A stretch of 64,000 bases of DNA from Apiospora phragmitis (Eukaryota; Ascomycota; Sordariomycetes; Amphisphaeriales; Apiosporaceae), in contig JAQQWL010000006.1 of NCBI GenBank assembly GCA_038363925.1, positions 1,096,501 through 1,160,500 on the forward strand. Reading direction: 5' to 3'. The notes beneath the pieces are model-generated. The model was not told the DNA's origin. It searched no databases and saw only the letters and a list, made by a program, of their open reading frames with translations. This document shows positions 22,375 to 35,300 of the stretch, in pieces. Within the stretch, counting starts at the first letter, position 1, and each line of letters begins with the position of its first letter. Both the position numbers and the translations under genes were made by a program.

Positions 22375-23483
22375 CTAGTCTCTCATCTGCCTCACGTTCA
22401 GATTGATGCGCTTGTTCTTCATCCAACCTTTCCACTCTTCGTACTTCCCATCCTCAGCCGGCCAATCTGCCAGAAAGTCTGGGCAAGTGCCTTTCAGTAC
22501 CTTGGGGACGCCATGCCACGCGAAACGGGAGTCCTTCGTCATGTATATGGCATCTCCAGACTTCAATCGCAGGAGGAGGTATGGCTTCCGTCCGAACTTC
22601 TCCTCGAGCACCGACGAACGGGCGTTGTAATCGTTGGGTGCGATCATGAAGAGCGCATCGCATCCGATGCTGAGGCTAGCCAAGCCCTTGTCCGTCTCCT
22701 CGCTCACGTCTCGGTGCATCATCATGGTGTCCCCGGGGGTGTAGAAGTTGACAATGGCCGCCTGTGCCAGCGTTTCGGGAAACAGGGTTTGCAGGAGGCC
22801 GCAGATATCGGGCGGAAACTCGGGAGGCCTCTGGCCTGGGTACACCCGGTTCGTCCAGTCGTACTGGCCGCCCAGTGTGACCCAGCTCAGCCTGCGATCC
22901 ATAACTTGCTTGATGGATAGCGGCTTGTGCACATTGGGGTCTTTAGGCTTGAACCTGACGTCCGAATCTGGGGCAAGAGAGAAGAACGACTTGTCTTGAG
23001 TGCCATCTCCGTCAATATAAGGTAAATCATAATGGAGATGCAGATTGGTTTGATGAGTAGGGTCACTGAGGTCTCTATGCGCCATCCGCGATACAAGAGT
23101 CTTCTGGATGTTTGGCGGTATTAACGATGGCAGAATGAGTAGTCCTGGTGGCACAGTGAGCTTTTCTTCCGAATGTATGATGTGAGAAGTCGGGTTGGGA
23201 TGGTACCTGGAAGTAAAGGGTGGAAGTAGATAGGGGCGTCGGTGATGTCTGAGCTCGGCTGCCAGTCATCGCCCTCCAGACTCCGGAAAGCAGAGAGGAG
23301 TGTCTCTGATGGAATAGAGCCAGCCGACTGGAACTCTTTGGCCTTTTCTGGGACAGATAGGTCATCTATGTCTGGATGATCGACGAAATCGGCATGTTCC
23401 GTCCTGGAGTAGGTTTTCCATGTGCCCTTCAGCTCCGGGTTGGGCTGCTCATGTGCATCGAGAGTAGTGAGATTCACAGTCAT
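22375..23483 (-). CDS. alkbh1: AlkB-like 2-oxoglutarate/Fe(II) dioxygenase (ALKBH1 type)
   Basis: AlkB-family enzymes remove methyl groups from nucleic acids (or modify tRNA) using Fe(II) and 2-oxoglutarate. Two exons are proposed: 23207-23483 and 22375-23165, with a short 41-nt intron (GTACCA..GGAAG, with a CTCAC branch-like string) that restores frame. The 355-residue product has the conserved fungal ALKBH1 layout: DLPYIDGDG..FFSL, WVTLGGQYDWTNRVYP, then AIVNFYTPGDTMMMHRDVSE with the iron ligands His243 and Asp245. The distal His310 lies in FAWHGVP, and the 2-oxoglutarate-binding arginines are in the C-terminal RINLNVRQM. All catalytic residues are present. The N-terminal region (LDAHEQP..) also fits the family. 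Substrate cannot be told from sequence. The ATG at 23481-23483 is the first in frame. Confidence 0.88.
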
Positions 23484-24510
23484 CGTACTGGGCTGTAATC
23501 AGAACCCGGTCTCTTTCTACTCTGGGTTGTCAGACCTCGAAGTCGACAGAATTGCGAGTATTGGTCCAGTGCACAAAAAGAATGAGTGTCTCAATTACTT
23601 CTCAATACCTCTTAAAGCATCAACTCATATTATGTAGTTAGTACCATTCATTACTTACCTAACCTAGGCGTGTGACGATGGTTTGGTTTGGAGGGGCAGT
23701 AGAAGTAAAGTGCGGACTTTAGATAAGCGATAAGCAGCATCACTGAGTGTGGCTCCCACAAGCCACGGGCAACGCGACCGCCAAGCCACAGATCGCGGTA
23801 TGCATGATCGTCAAGCGCGCCAGATTTGTTTATTAATAACACTGACAACCACTCAAACCCCTGCCGAGACGCTTGCCAAGGCTCGAGCTTTAGTGGCAAG
23901 TGGGCTCAATAGGTCGGTCAGGGCCTGTCAGGGCCTGTCAAGGTAGGCACCTACCCAAGTAAACGCTACAGTAGGTTTAGCTGGCACTAGCATCTGAACA
24001 GCACATCGAATCGGTCTGAATTCCAGAGCCTGTGGCTGTCGGCAGTGCAGTAGTCGCCCGTCACTCTCCCTGAAAAAGCTGGTTTCCGTGGTCAACATAT
24101 CAACAACAACACAACACCATCCCCAGCCCATCCCTTCCTCTTCGTTGATGGAGTCCAGTCACTAAAGCCACAGTAAGTTCCATTGCGCGCACATACCCAA
24201 GCCCTCCGACGAGGCTTCTTGTTTTGTTTCTTTTTTTTCCCGCCCCAATCGCTCCGTACTTTCAGCCTTTCGATCTTGTTTCTTCGGGCTGCCCCTCGTT
24301 TTTCCCCTTTGGTCCAAACACCCGACTTCGACAAACCCACCCCACCATTGATCCATCAGATCAGAGTCTGTGTCGCAACCAGCCAACGAACATCCCCCCG
24401 GACACCTTGTCGTGGTTCTGAATTGCCTCCTCTTGGTCACAAGCCGGACGCGATAGCTTATTTCAACCCCCATCTTCTCGATCCAAGTAGCGACTGCTGG
24501 TGTTTGTGTC
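23484..24510. other. Intergenic and shared promoter region of alkbh1 and cdk1
   Basis: The two genes diverge from here. A direct duplication of GGGCCTGTCA occurs at about 23919-23939. The last 300 bases before 24511 are pyrimidine-rich (CTTTTTTTTCCCGCCCC at about 24230), as is common for fungal 5' leaders. No further gene is supported. Confidence 0.5.
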
Positions 24511-25569
24511 ATGGAGAACTATCAAAAGTTAGAGAAGATCGGTGAAGGTACGTAATCTTCAAGACCCCTAATGCGTTCCAGTTCTCTGCTTCGTTCTTCT
24601 TCCATCCAATATGCAACCTATTTGCTGATGCAGCTGCACCTCACAGGCACCTATGGTGTGGTTTACAAGGCCCGAGACTTGCTCCACGATGGGCGCATCG
24701 TTGCCCTGAAGAAGATCCGACTCGAGGCCGAGGATGAGGGTGTCCCTTCGACTGCCATCCGTGAGATTTCCCTCCTGAAGGAGATGCGAAACGACAACAT
24801 CGTGCAGCTGCTCAACATTGTCCACGCCGACGGCCACAAGCTCTACCTCGTCTTCGAGTTCCTCGACCTGGATCTGAAGAAGTATATGGAGGCTCTGCCC
24901 GTGAGCGATGGTGGACGAGGCAAGGCTCTTCCCGAGGGCTCGAGCATTCAGTTGAGCCGACTTGGTCTGGGTGATGCTATCATCAAGAAATTCATGAGCC
25001 AGTTGTGCGAGGGTGTACGATACTGCCACAGCCACCGCGTGATCCACCGTGATCTGAAGCCTCAGAACCTGCTGATCAACCGAGAGGGTAACCTCAAACT
25101 TGCCGATTTCGGTCTCGCCCGCGCCTTCGGTGTGCCTCTGCGCACCTACACACACGAGGTCGTCACTCTGTGGTATAGAGCCCCCGAGATTCTGCTGGGC
25201 GGTCGTCAATACGCAACGGGCGTTGACATGTGGTCCGTTGGCTGCATTTTCGCCGAGATGTGCACAAGGAAGCCTCTTTTCCCTGGTGACTCCGAGATTG
25301 ACCAAATCTTCAAGACCTTCAGACTACTTGGCACCCCGAATGAAGAGACATGGCCCGGTGTCACTTCATACCCCGACTTCAAGTCCTCGTTTCCCAAGTG
25401 GCAGCGTGACTACTTCCAGACTCTATGCAGCAACCTCGACAAGTACGGCCTAGAGCTTTTGGAGTTGACATTGAAGTATGATCCGGCTGGCCGTATCTCT
25501 GCGAAGCAGGCCTGCAACCACCGCTACTTCGATCCCCGGCCAGCTTACGATGACGAAGAAGACTACTGA
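24511..25569 (+). CDS. cdk1: Cyclin-dependent kinase 1 (Cdc2/Cdc28/NimX)
   Basis: The master kinase of the cell cycle, activated by G1/S and mitotic cyclins. Exons are 24511-24547 and 24647-25569, with a 99-nt intron (GTACGT..CACAG) inside the Gly loop codon. This gives 319 residues starting [13 protein letters not shown]. Visible motifs: GEGTYG (11-16) with the inhibitory Thr14/Tyr15 pair, VALK (catalytic Lys34), PSTAIRE (46-52), HRDLKPQN (146-153), DFG (166-168), T-loop [14 protein letters not shown] with activating Thr181, and the GDSEIDQIF region. The insert of about 28 residues between about 97 and 124 (..[10 protein letters not shown]..) appears in Cdc2 of other filamentous fungi and accounts for the length beyond about 300. 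Intact and confidently identified. Confidence 0.97.
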
Positions 25570-27234
25570 GGTGCTGAATTGGAAGCCTCGAAGGAAATAG
25601 GCCTATCCGCCTAACGAAGCATCCTTAGTGGCTTTTCAGGATAACGGACGAATGATAGTAGAGTTGGTCGGCACAAAGCTTATCTCAGGCATCGCCTTCT
25701 GCTGTTGAAGAGGCATGTCTTAGTGGCATTGCCCTTGTTCCATGCTTCACCCGTGGAGACCCGACCCCCTCTCCCGACTGGAAGTATGCGGACTGCCATT
25801 GCATGTAATGGATGGGAGGCTCTAGAGGCGTTGGGGAAACACTGGCATATTGAAGAGGTTTCTTTGGGAGGGAGCCGTAGCTGAACCTGTACATGGATAC
25901 ATATGGCACTTCGACGCTCACTGGGCCTTTTGCTGGTTGGGGCCGTAGGCGGAGGTCCACGTCATTCTTGAGGGTAGACTGATGTTGATTCTACACCTGG
26001 CATTGGGGGTTTAGCGAGAAAGTACTTCCCAATAGGTTGATGCTAATGATAAAACTTCAGATACATAAAGAATTCCCCATGAGGTTCAAGACATACATTA
26101 AAGTGTTTACTTTTGTGCCTTAGTGCAAAGCGTTTCTCCAAACCAGCTACATACGAAAAATGGAGTCCTTCAAGCCCGGGCAGGACGTGGAAATTGGCGA
26201 GGCTCTCATCAGGAGAACCCCATTCTTCCCTATGAGATATCATCATTCTAGGAACGCCGTTCCGTTACCTGGCAAGTGTGACTAACTATGTTGTCGTCCT
26301 TCATGCCGTACTGTAAACATACAACACCATATAAGGTTTCCATCCATATGTTTCCCTCAAGCAGAGCAAGGAACCCGAGATCCGGGGGCTATTGCTCGGT
26401 TGCAAGTATGACCTGAAGACTTCTGACCCAGTATCCACTCCATCCACCGCCGGTAAAGGAATTGGGAAGGGCCGGCTGCGTGGATAGATGGCTTAAGAAA
26501 GCTATGGTCATCATCATCGCCGCACTGTATCAATTGAGATTGTGCTATGTTCATTTATCAGTGCGTCGCTTAGGAGCGGGTTATCCATGACCGCAACAGA
26601 TTGTGGTGGCTCGAGTATCTCACCACATCATCTACCTACGCCTGGAGACCTAGAACTGAAATGCAACACTGCCGCACCGTTCTCGACTACGCTGTATCAT
26701 CATAAGCCATCATATTTGAGAGAATCGCCCATTCCATATTTGGGCTTCGAAGGCGCGTTTCCTAGTTTGGCCTTGATGCGAATTGCTCATTGGGATGATT
26801 ATTACTGTTAAGGCCACAGGATAACGGATGGCTCGAGCAATGCGAAATAATGAATGACATATCATTATGTATATCCTCTATCCAACGCTGTGTGAGAATG
26901 TGTCCGCGGCAGGTGGTATAAAATCATCAAGTCATATCCCAAATAGTTCCTTCCTTCCTTCCTTTACCCCCTCATGGTTTCCTTCCCCGATGCCGCCCGT
27001 ATCTATAGTGAGAGAGTGTAGAGAATAAGAAAAAACATTATACTATGAAGTGAAAAGTAGACACAGAGAAGTAAGATTTTTTGGATTGTTTTTCGTTTCG
27101 GGTTTCCTGTAAACCACTTGCGCCGACACACTTATTTTCCACTACTCTCCGACACATTCTTCCCCTGTCTTCTCATTTTGCGTCTTGCGACTCGCTTTTC
27201 TTATTGATCGTGAAGCGTACCCGTTAAGGTTTGT
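25570..27234. other. Intergenic region between converging cdk1 and the wall-protein gene
   Basis: Contains the 3' ends of two convergent genes. CCTT repeats lie at about 26949-26965. Short frames on both strands lack motifs. The AT-rich stretch at 27000-27100 may carry 3'-end signals. No gene supported. Confidence 0.5.
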
Positions 27235-29342
27235 TTAGAGCAGGAAAGCAACAGCGGCGACAACGCCGGCAGCGACAGCGGCTCCGTTCATGTGGGAAGC
27301 ACCAGCGGTGACCACCGGGGGAGCACTACCCGTGGGGTAGGGGGCCGGGGGTGGACTTGGTCGGTGTAGGCATGGGAGTGACCGGGTAGCTGTGCAGAGT
27401 CGACTCGGCAGGGTACGTGGGAGCCGGGGGCTGGACCGGGTAGCTTGCGGGCTGCTCAGGCTGCTGGGGCTGAGCAGGGTATGTCGGCTGCTGAGGCTGT
27501 TGGGGCTGCTCAGGCTGCTGGGGCTGGGCAGGGTAGGTGGGAGCAGGAGGCTGGACCGGGTAGCTTGAAGGCTGCTCAGACTGCTGAGGTTGAGCAGGGT
27601 AAGTCGGCTGCTGGGGCTGCGCAGGGTAAGTCGGCTGCTGGGGCTGCGCAGGGTAAGTCGGCTGCTCGGGCTGCGCAGGGTAAGTCTGCGAGGGTAGAGC
27701 AAGTGACCGTCGTCACAGCAGTGGGGTAGAGAGTTGTCGAAGTGACAGCAGTGCAAGCCTCGCACTTCTTGGTCGTGTAGACGGTAGTAGAGTACAGAGT
27801 CGACGTAGACACGACCGGCACGGTGACCGGGTAAGTAGTAGGGTAAACCGGGACCGAGGTGTTGGCGATCGGGTAAGGAGCGGTCGGGTAAGTAGGCTGC
27901 TTGGTCGTCAGGGTGACAGTTCCAGTGGTGGTAGCGTAGGTGGTGGAGACCTCAGAAACCGGGCAGGTAGTGATGGTAGTCTGGATCTCGGTGGTGACGT
28001 AGGGCTTGGTAGTAGCCGGGCAGTCGGTCACGGTAGCAGCACACTTAGTCACCGAGTACGTCGCGGTGGTGACGACGGTGGAGGTCGTGTAGCCGGTAGG
28101 GTACTGAGGAACGCTGGTAGGGTACACCGGGGTGGTGACCGGAGTGGTGACCGGGTACGAAGTAGCCTGAGTAGAAGTGACCTCGCTGACGGGGCAGGTA
28201 GTGATGGTAGTCTGGATCTCAGTGGTCACATACGGCTTGGTGGTAGCGGGGCAGTTGGTCACGGTAGGAGCGCACTTCGTCACGGAGTAGGTCGCGGTCT
28301 GGTAAATCGTAGACACGGTATACTTGGTCTCCGGGCTGGTGACCGGGTAACCGGGCTGGCTGGAAACAGGCGACGCAGTTGAGACGCTGTAGACAGGGCT
28401 CGACACGGGGTATCCAGGCTTGGTAGTAGTGGCCTCGGTAGTGCAAGGAACAGTGGTAGTAACAACTGTGGTGCTTCCGTAAGGGCAGTTTGTCACCGTC
28501 GGGGCACAGCTAGAGATGGTGTATGTCTGTGTGGTAGTCGTGTAGCTGTAGGTAGTAGGGCTAGAGACCGGGTACCCGGGTGCCGTGGTCGTGTTGTACG
28601 ACTTGGTGGAAGTGCTAGACAGCGAGCTGGCGGAGTAGCTGGGTGTCTCGACGGGGTAGCCAGGCTTGCTTGAGGTGCTCAAAGACTGGGAAGCCGACGA
28701 GGAGACGCTGTAGACAGGGCTGGACACAGGGTATCCAGGCTTGCTGGAGGTGGTGGACTCAACGGCCGTGCTGGACACTGAGTAGACGGGCTTGGAAGAA
28801 CTGGGCACGGTGCTAGCGGAGTAGCTGGGGGTCTCAACGGGGTATCCAGGCTTGGAGGATGTAGTCACGACAGACGAGCTGCTCAAAGAGATGGAGTACA
28901 CCGGGGCCGACGAGGTGGTCGACTCAACAGCGGTGCTGCTCAAAGAGGAGACAGGGTACTCCGGGGCCGACGAGGTGGTCGACTCAACAGCAGTGCTGCT
29001 CACGGAGGTGACGGAGTAAACTGGGGCTGACGATGTAGTCTCCTCAGCGGTGCTGGTAGAGTAGCTGGGGGTCACAACAGGGTAGCCAGGCTGAGTCGTG
29101 GTGGTCTCGACAACCGAGCTGCTGCTGATGGGCGCCACGGGGTACCCGGGCTGAGACGTAGTGGGCTGCTCAGTCGGGTATGTCGGGTTCACGACGGGGC
29201 TATCATGGCATGTTAGTATCACAAGGTTCTAACGTGTTGGCAAGTCGAGGGTGTTGGCGACTTACTAGTCACGCTTGATAGGGTTGGCAGCTGCCAGGCC
29301 GGTGAGGGCCAGGGCGCCGAGGGCGAAACGAGCAGTCGACAT
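27235..29342 (-). CDS. Ser/Thr/Pro-rich GPI-anchored cell wall protein
   Basis: Probable covalently anchored wall protein or adhesin. Exon 1 (29266-29342) encodes a signal peptide (MSTARFALGALALTGLAAA) followed by a KR site. A 66-nt intron (29200-29265, GTAAGT, ATACTAACA branch, AG) joins it to a long exon of PGYPV, SSAPVYS and TTSKPGYPV repeats. This exon also holds two copies of a Cys module (KCAPTVTNCPATTKPYV..ITTCPV). The C-terminus reads VVTAGASHMNGAAVAAGVVAAVAFLL-like: a small-residue omega site and a hydrophobic tail, i.e. a GPI signal. Two frame changes are needed, near 27680 (before the 27-bp repeats) and near 27345. The second could be a 91-nt intron (GTACCC..GGGTAG). The first could be a 61-nt intron with a poor donor, or an indel. 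The 3' structure is uncertain. Confidence 0.72.
27597..27690 (-). repeat. 27-bp tandem repeat in the wall-protein gene
   Basis: Three near-identical units of GGGTAAGTCGGCTGCTGGGG plus GCTGCGCA (27597-27623, 27624-27650, 27651-27677) and a partial fourth. In one frame they encode the nonapeptide TYPAQPQQP. Related but diverged QQP/EQP units continue down to about 27420. Confidence 0.85.
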
Positions 29343-32300
29343 TGCTCAGATTAGATTACGGATTATAGTCGAACAAAGCTTCGAAAGCGAACGTATTAGT
29401 GTTGAGTTGTGTAAGTAACTCTAACGACGGGACGTGCTACCAGATAAGCGAGTGACTGGTTGGCTGCTGCTGGTTATTGTCGAGAGCAACGGAGGAGCGT
29501 GGGTTGTACGGCTTCTGTTGAACGACGACGGAATGCGGCAGCATCTTATATCAAAAGGAACCACTGGATCCCCCCGGCACGCCTTATTTTTCTTGTGGGC
29601 TGATGCTGCGGAGCCAACCTCTCCCAATGATGGCAGGAGTGGACTTTGGATGCTCCGAGAGCTCCATCCCAGTCATCACGAATGAAGCGCATCCCATCGA
29701 ACGTCAGCGACTGCGTGCAGTACAGAGCTGTTCGTTGCCCAATCGTTAGTCGGGTTTACCCCTGGTAGTGGAGCGACAGGGGTCGTATGGATTCGTTGGA
29801 GGCGCGTATCGCCAATGGGCGAGGGTGTAGGGGGGGAGCCGGAGTTCTTTTTGCCAACCTTGTTTTCTGTAAGAACCCGATCGCTCGGACCAGCCCCGTC
29901 CCTTACCGGGCATGGCCCACCGTTGGACAAAACGGCCGCGGTGCAGAATAGCACACGCTGATGCTAGTCCGACTTGGGCATGGCCCCCCTAGGAAGAGCC
30001 AGCGTTTATGCGGAATGATTGGTTGACGAACGTCGGCCCACTCAGGCTCGTGTATGCAAGTAAATACATGGCGACTGGTGAGCAGAAACTAGCAGCTCGT
30101 GAAAGGCCTTTCTTTTCCAATACTCCATACTGATGGTTAATAATAGGACACCACCACTTCCCTTTTCAGGCACCTTCTGGCGATACGAACCTGACCAAAA
30201 CGACCAGATTCTACCTGACATCACTCGTTTTCCTGCCTCTGCCCGCCCATACGAGCCCATCGATATGTGGAAAGGCTGGGGGGACCGAGATGACAGACGA
30301 TACTGGCGGGGTAATCTACACCTAATTCCTGGGCACATCAGCGTCCCCTCCAAGGAATCGAGCACTCATCGCCCTGTCAGCGACGACCCCTGCCAACTCC
30401 CTGCTGGCTACTGGAGCCAGGTCAACATGACTGCGGTTGCGGAGGAGGCCCTTCTAGAATTTGGGCTGCGAGGAGAATATTGAAGAAATTTCCACAGGGT
30501 CTATGTAGTGTTCATCATATTTTCAGGTGAGCTGTCTGCTGTGTCTTTTCTGGTGGCAGGTTGTGTCCTGCTTTGTCGTCCCAGTCTTCTTGGTAGACTT
30601 CAGTTCCTATTCCTTTTGGAGGGCCCTTCAATCCAGGAACGCTCTGCTCTAGTAGAATAGAGCAGAACAGCCTTAGCAGCCTAAGCCTGGTGATGTTGTG
30701 TAGCGCAAAGATCGGCATGTACTGTGAGTAGGTCTCGCGGATGCCTTCCTAGGTTTCTCGTACCACGTAGCTTCCCAACGTAGCTCGCAGTGAGCATGCC
30801 TAAGCCTAGCTGCCTAGTAGGAGGAACGCCGTCGTGCTTCCATGCTTCCATGAGGCAATTGAGTGTCCTGTCCTGCCCGCTACGTGACGTAGCGAAGGTG
30901 GTAGCGAGGGTGGGCCGAGTTGGTGTCGGGGCTGTCTACTATTTTGTGTGTTGGTGACTGTCGAGCTGGCGAGCTATGCGAGCGATGCCAGGTTTTGCGA
31001 GCAAAGACCACCCACCGCCCCACTGCGGCTCCGCGGAATGGGTGAAATAACGGACACCTTACAGGGCCACAGGCAGCTAACCTACTGTAGCAAACATTCC
31101 CACTGCGTCTTTCTTGCACAACCGACACCCGAGAAGACTACATACTAGTAGAAGACTACCAACACCGCTAGTCAACGACTTTTTACGTACTTCATGTAGA
31201 CAACCTTTGACTAAACGAGGCCGCGATGCCCACTGCGGAATGACCGGTCGACCCGACACCAAGAGATACGAGGGCATTTTTGACCACATTCGACAAGGAT
31301 CGCGATGGGCGACCATCTCTTCACGCATCGAACCACTGTCTCGCTGTGTTTCTCTCTGTCCAATGCAGCTTACCTTCTCTCCTCCTCTAGGCTTCCGAGC
31401 TGCTTCATTACGCCGTTCGGGTGCCGCCCCATTACGTAACATGGTAGAATCCGATCTCCATATGCTAATCTATCTGCTTATCTCTTTTACTTTTAGTCAA
31501 TTGGGGTCGAGCCGTTCCAAAATGCGATTCAGGCACAGGCAAGTAGGGTAGGACGGGCAGAAGGACGGATATCGGGACAGATACGAGCCCTACTAACAAA
31601 GCACCGGTGGATGCTCAGCAGCAGGGACCACATATATATATTACTTTTCTGAGCTAAGATGATTCTAGTTTCTTTGTCAGAAAAGCCAATTCGGCTGTAA
31701 TCGCCCATTCATCAATCCGAGAGAGAAAAGTCGTGCCACAGATTTTGCAATAAGCAAGATATTGTGGGCAGGTGTGTCGTCATATATCAGCAATTGGCCG
31801 CTTCGGGCAGACCTCCTAGCTCGCTCGGCCACCTCTACCCGAGTGAGGCCTGTCCCGATCTGCTTAATTCCTGCATGTGGTACTCCGTATCTGTTATTTG
31901 ATACATTCCGCATTCTTTAGTTTGTCCAAAAAAGAATTGTGGAAAGAAGAGAAGCTGGCAAGCTGGATATCGTATTCGCTACCAGCTGAAGGGAAGTGCC
32001 GACGCTTTGATGCCCAGCTGGCCTTGCTGAAGCACATGCCAACCCAGATTTGGCAGCTCTTCAGGGGTCAGGCCTGTATCGACACAAGGAAAGTACTGGA
32101 ATCCGTACCAAACCTTCGGTACCGCACCGAGGAGATAAGAATAAGTGGACTGCTCAATGGCAATACGACCTTTATTCTCTTGATTTATTGAATCTTAAAC
32201 TTTACCCACCAGAACAAGGCGCTGCTCTCTAGTCGTCGTCGGCCAGGCATCCCTTACGTTCGGCCCCTAAAGATGGATGTCAGCAGGTCGGTCGCCTCAA

Positions 32301-35300
32301 GTCCGCCGCTATGTAAGTCAACAACTCGCGTTCTTTGGATGGACGGCAGCTACGGAAATTAAACCGACGCCACAATAATGCTGCCCGGCTTTCGCCCGGC
32401 TTTTTACGAGAGATCGTATTGCATGAGGTGGTATGGAAAAGCTGATATGTAAGCTGAGTGAGCACGGATGAGCCACCACAAGCACGCACGCAATTGCGGT
32501 GAGCTGTAAAGAATGGTGCGCAGCTTACCCCTATCATATTAGTCATGCCTGCACCATCGCTCTTTGATTCCTACATTGGCTGTTCCGATGCCTCGGTTGA
32601 CGTGTCGATCAAATATCCATAAAATATTGAGATCAGGCGCCAACAATTTCTTTCCCTCGAAGGGGCAGGAACCTATAATACATAGGATGATGAAAATTGC
32701 AAGAAGGCGTTGACCCTCGCAATCAGGACGAGTGAGGCGACTGCTAAGCCGAAGTTGGCCAAATCCAGGTATCAGCTTACCAAGAGTTGGAATACTAGTA
32801 CGACGTCTGTCGATCGCCAGCTCGCTTCATTTCCGCTAACTCCAGGTGGTAAAACGGCTTTTGGCACCGCCCATGCACAGAAGAATATGATATATCGATA
32901 TGAAGCTTCGAAGAGAACATGGAAGAGCCGTTCCCAGTTGGGACGATGGCCCCTGCATTCAGCAGCCAAGTAAACAAAGAGACCATGTTCGACTTCGTTA
33001 CCCAGCAAGTCTATCCTGCCACGTTTTCCCAAGCTGCTTTGCCTCCTGGCTGGCAAACAGCGAGCTTATGGGATGGTGGCTTGCACTGTGTTGTCCAGAC
33101 ACTGCGCCCATAGACTGTATATAGGCTAGGGTTAGCCAATACTGCCCAATTCGTTGCTGTTGTTGATACGAGATCACCCTTGTGGGGGCATACGGAGCTC
33201 ATTTTCAGCCCTCGGCCAGAACTCGGCAGGGCTTGTTGTCATCGACTACTATTGACCTACACGAAAGAGACAGGTTCGGTATGGCCGTCCGCACGTTGAA
33301 CATCCACCAGATATGGCCGTGTAGTTTGCAAAGCAATGGTGCTTTCCTGGCAAAAGGAGTCTGTTATGGCGAGCCAGTACACATCTGTGGTCGTAAATAT
33401 AGCTAGAGTCCCCCCCTGTCTAACACATGCAGATGCCGTGTTGTCGTCCCATAAGCTGCAACGGTTCGACCATTCTGGTTGGCCAACGAGTTCTGTGTCG
33501 TTTGCCCTGAACTCTTTAGCCACGCTTCTTGGCAGAAAGGTCACGCAATCAAGGTCTTTATAATTTAATGAAACAGAAGCTATAAGTAATTGGGCCGTTG
33601 CGTCCAAATTATGATCCTCGTTTCTCTTGGGCGATATAGTCCTCTCAGGACATAACGACAACCACCATGCATGGTGATTCTCGTTGTTTGGTCAGGGGTG
33701 AACGAACAGCCTATTTCGATCACAAGTTCAACCTGTAATCTCCGGAGCTTGGTGAGCCATGATATTCTGTCAGGCATGAACAGCTCGGTCGCAATATCAA
33801 AGTGTGATTGGGCACTGGTGAGCATTACGAGTCGGTGAGATCAATTTGATGGGGAAACCGGAAGGGGGATGGGATTGTAAGTGATATGGCCATGTACTGC
33901 GCGGCTCGACTATCCGTCTATCTCTGGTCTATCCTCTTTGAAAACAGGACTAGTCCCAATATTGTACGTGGCTGAGTAGAACTATGGCGAATTCAAGGTT
34001 CAGGCTTAACAACAGCCGCCCGAATATTGGATAGTAGTTGCCCAAGTATGGTATGGTAGTTGACCAACCTCTAACAATGACAGCCCTTTTCACATCTCAA
34101 GAATATGTACTCACGTTGTCACTGTATGCATAATATACTTATTTCAATATGAATTTTCAACTTTAAATCTTTTATATTATAAGCATCTGTGAGTATATGC
34201 TCTTTAGCAAACGTAACAACCAGCAGCGAAATACTCAATAGGATTCCGATATCAGAGACGAACAGTCTTCTAGGTATGACAGTCTATATTCCCAAGGCAA
34301 AGCAAACTTCATATAATAAAAACATAAGTACCGATTTATTTACATTGACTCGTTACTAGAGCTCCGGATCCATTTATCAGTGAGAGCGACTGTTCCGTCA
34401 CGCTTCCCTACCTACGGCTTCTCCGCTGAGAGGCGTTATAGTAGCACCAGTTGTATGTAGTGAAGACTTTAGAGGGCGGCTCTCGTTTCATATTCCAACT
34501 CGAACGATACCAACGACCCTCTATACCAGTGTCATCATGATGTACCATTCGGCTGAGGAGTAGCTAAAGATCAGGCTGGTTGACCCGATGTTCCAACTGC
34601 AACGCAGATGCCAGAGGCTCCTGTAGACTGGCGCAATGTGCACATGGGTAACATGTTCCCCTATGCCCAACGCACATATCTCTGAAGCATACCAGTATCG
34701 CTAATCTATCATTTTGAAGTATGCCGTTTGATGGTCCCTCGCCTGATCTTGCCTCTGACCAACTCCTTCAGGTAGCCTTTTCCATCTGCATTGCATAGCT
34801 GGTTGTTGGTTTATCTGTCAAGTCAAGCCTCTCGCCATTATTTCTGAGCTACAAGAAGCCAAGTTAAACCAGAGACTTACCATGCCCTCTAAGTTAACCC
34901 AACTTCATGGCCTTCTCCTGTGGCTTCCCCTATTTCTAACGAGCTAGCAAAGTTATACTACTCGGCGTAATGGTCTGTCACTTTACTTAAATATAGTTTA
35001 GGAACATAAGCAACGGTTAGCGACGGTCTTAAACATGTTAGACAATATTTCTGGTGTTCATTCCTTGCAGGCTTCTCCGATAAGAAGTGGTCTCTAATTC
35101 TGGTTGGTTGATATGCTGTTAATCGGCTCAACTGTTGAGTCCAGGCAGGTTGTACTCGTGCGATTTAGTTTACCATCTAACAATGACAAGTTCTGTCAAC
35201 TAAGATGCAGCCTTGGATGTTCGACAACAAAGTTAGTTGTCACTTGTGGCTTTTTGTTGGCTTATTCCTGCGGAGGCGGCGAGTGAAAACGCTACTACCA

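Noticed and set aside
22354..22920. 188-codon plus-strand frame opposite the AlkB-like gene
   Set aside because: Antisense shadow of a conserved dioxygenase exon.
24568..25305. 245-codon open frame antisense to the CDK gene
   Set aside because: It is the mirror of a strongly codon-biased, conserved exon; the CDK reading explains the sequence completely.
30133..30483. 116-codon ATG frame (+) as a small gene
   Set aside because: Trp/Asp/Arg-rich middle looks protein-like, but a similar-length frame overlaps on the other strand and no family is recognised; noted only in the region entry.
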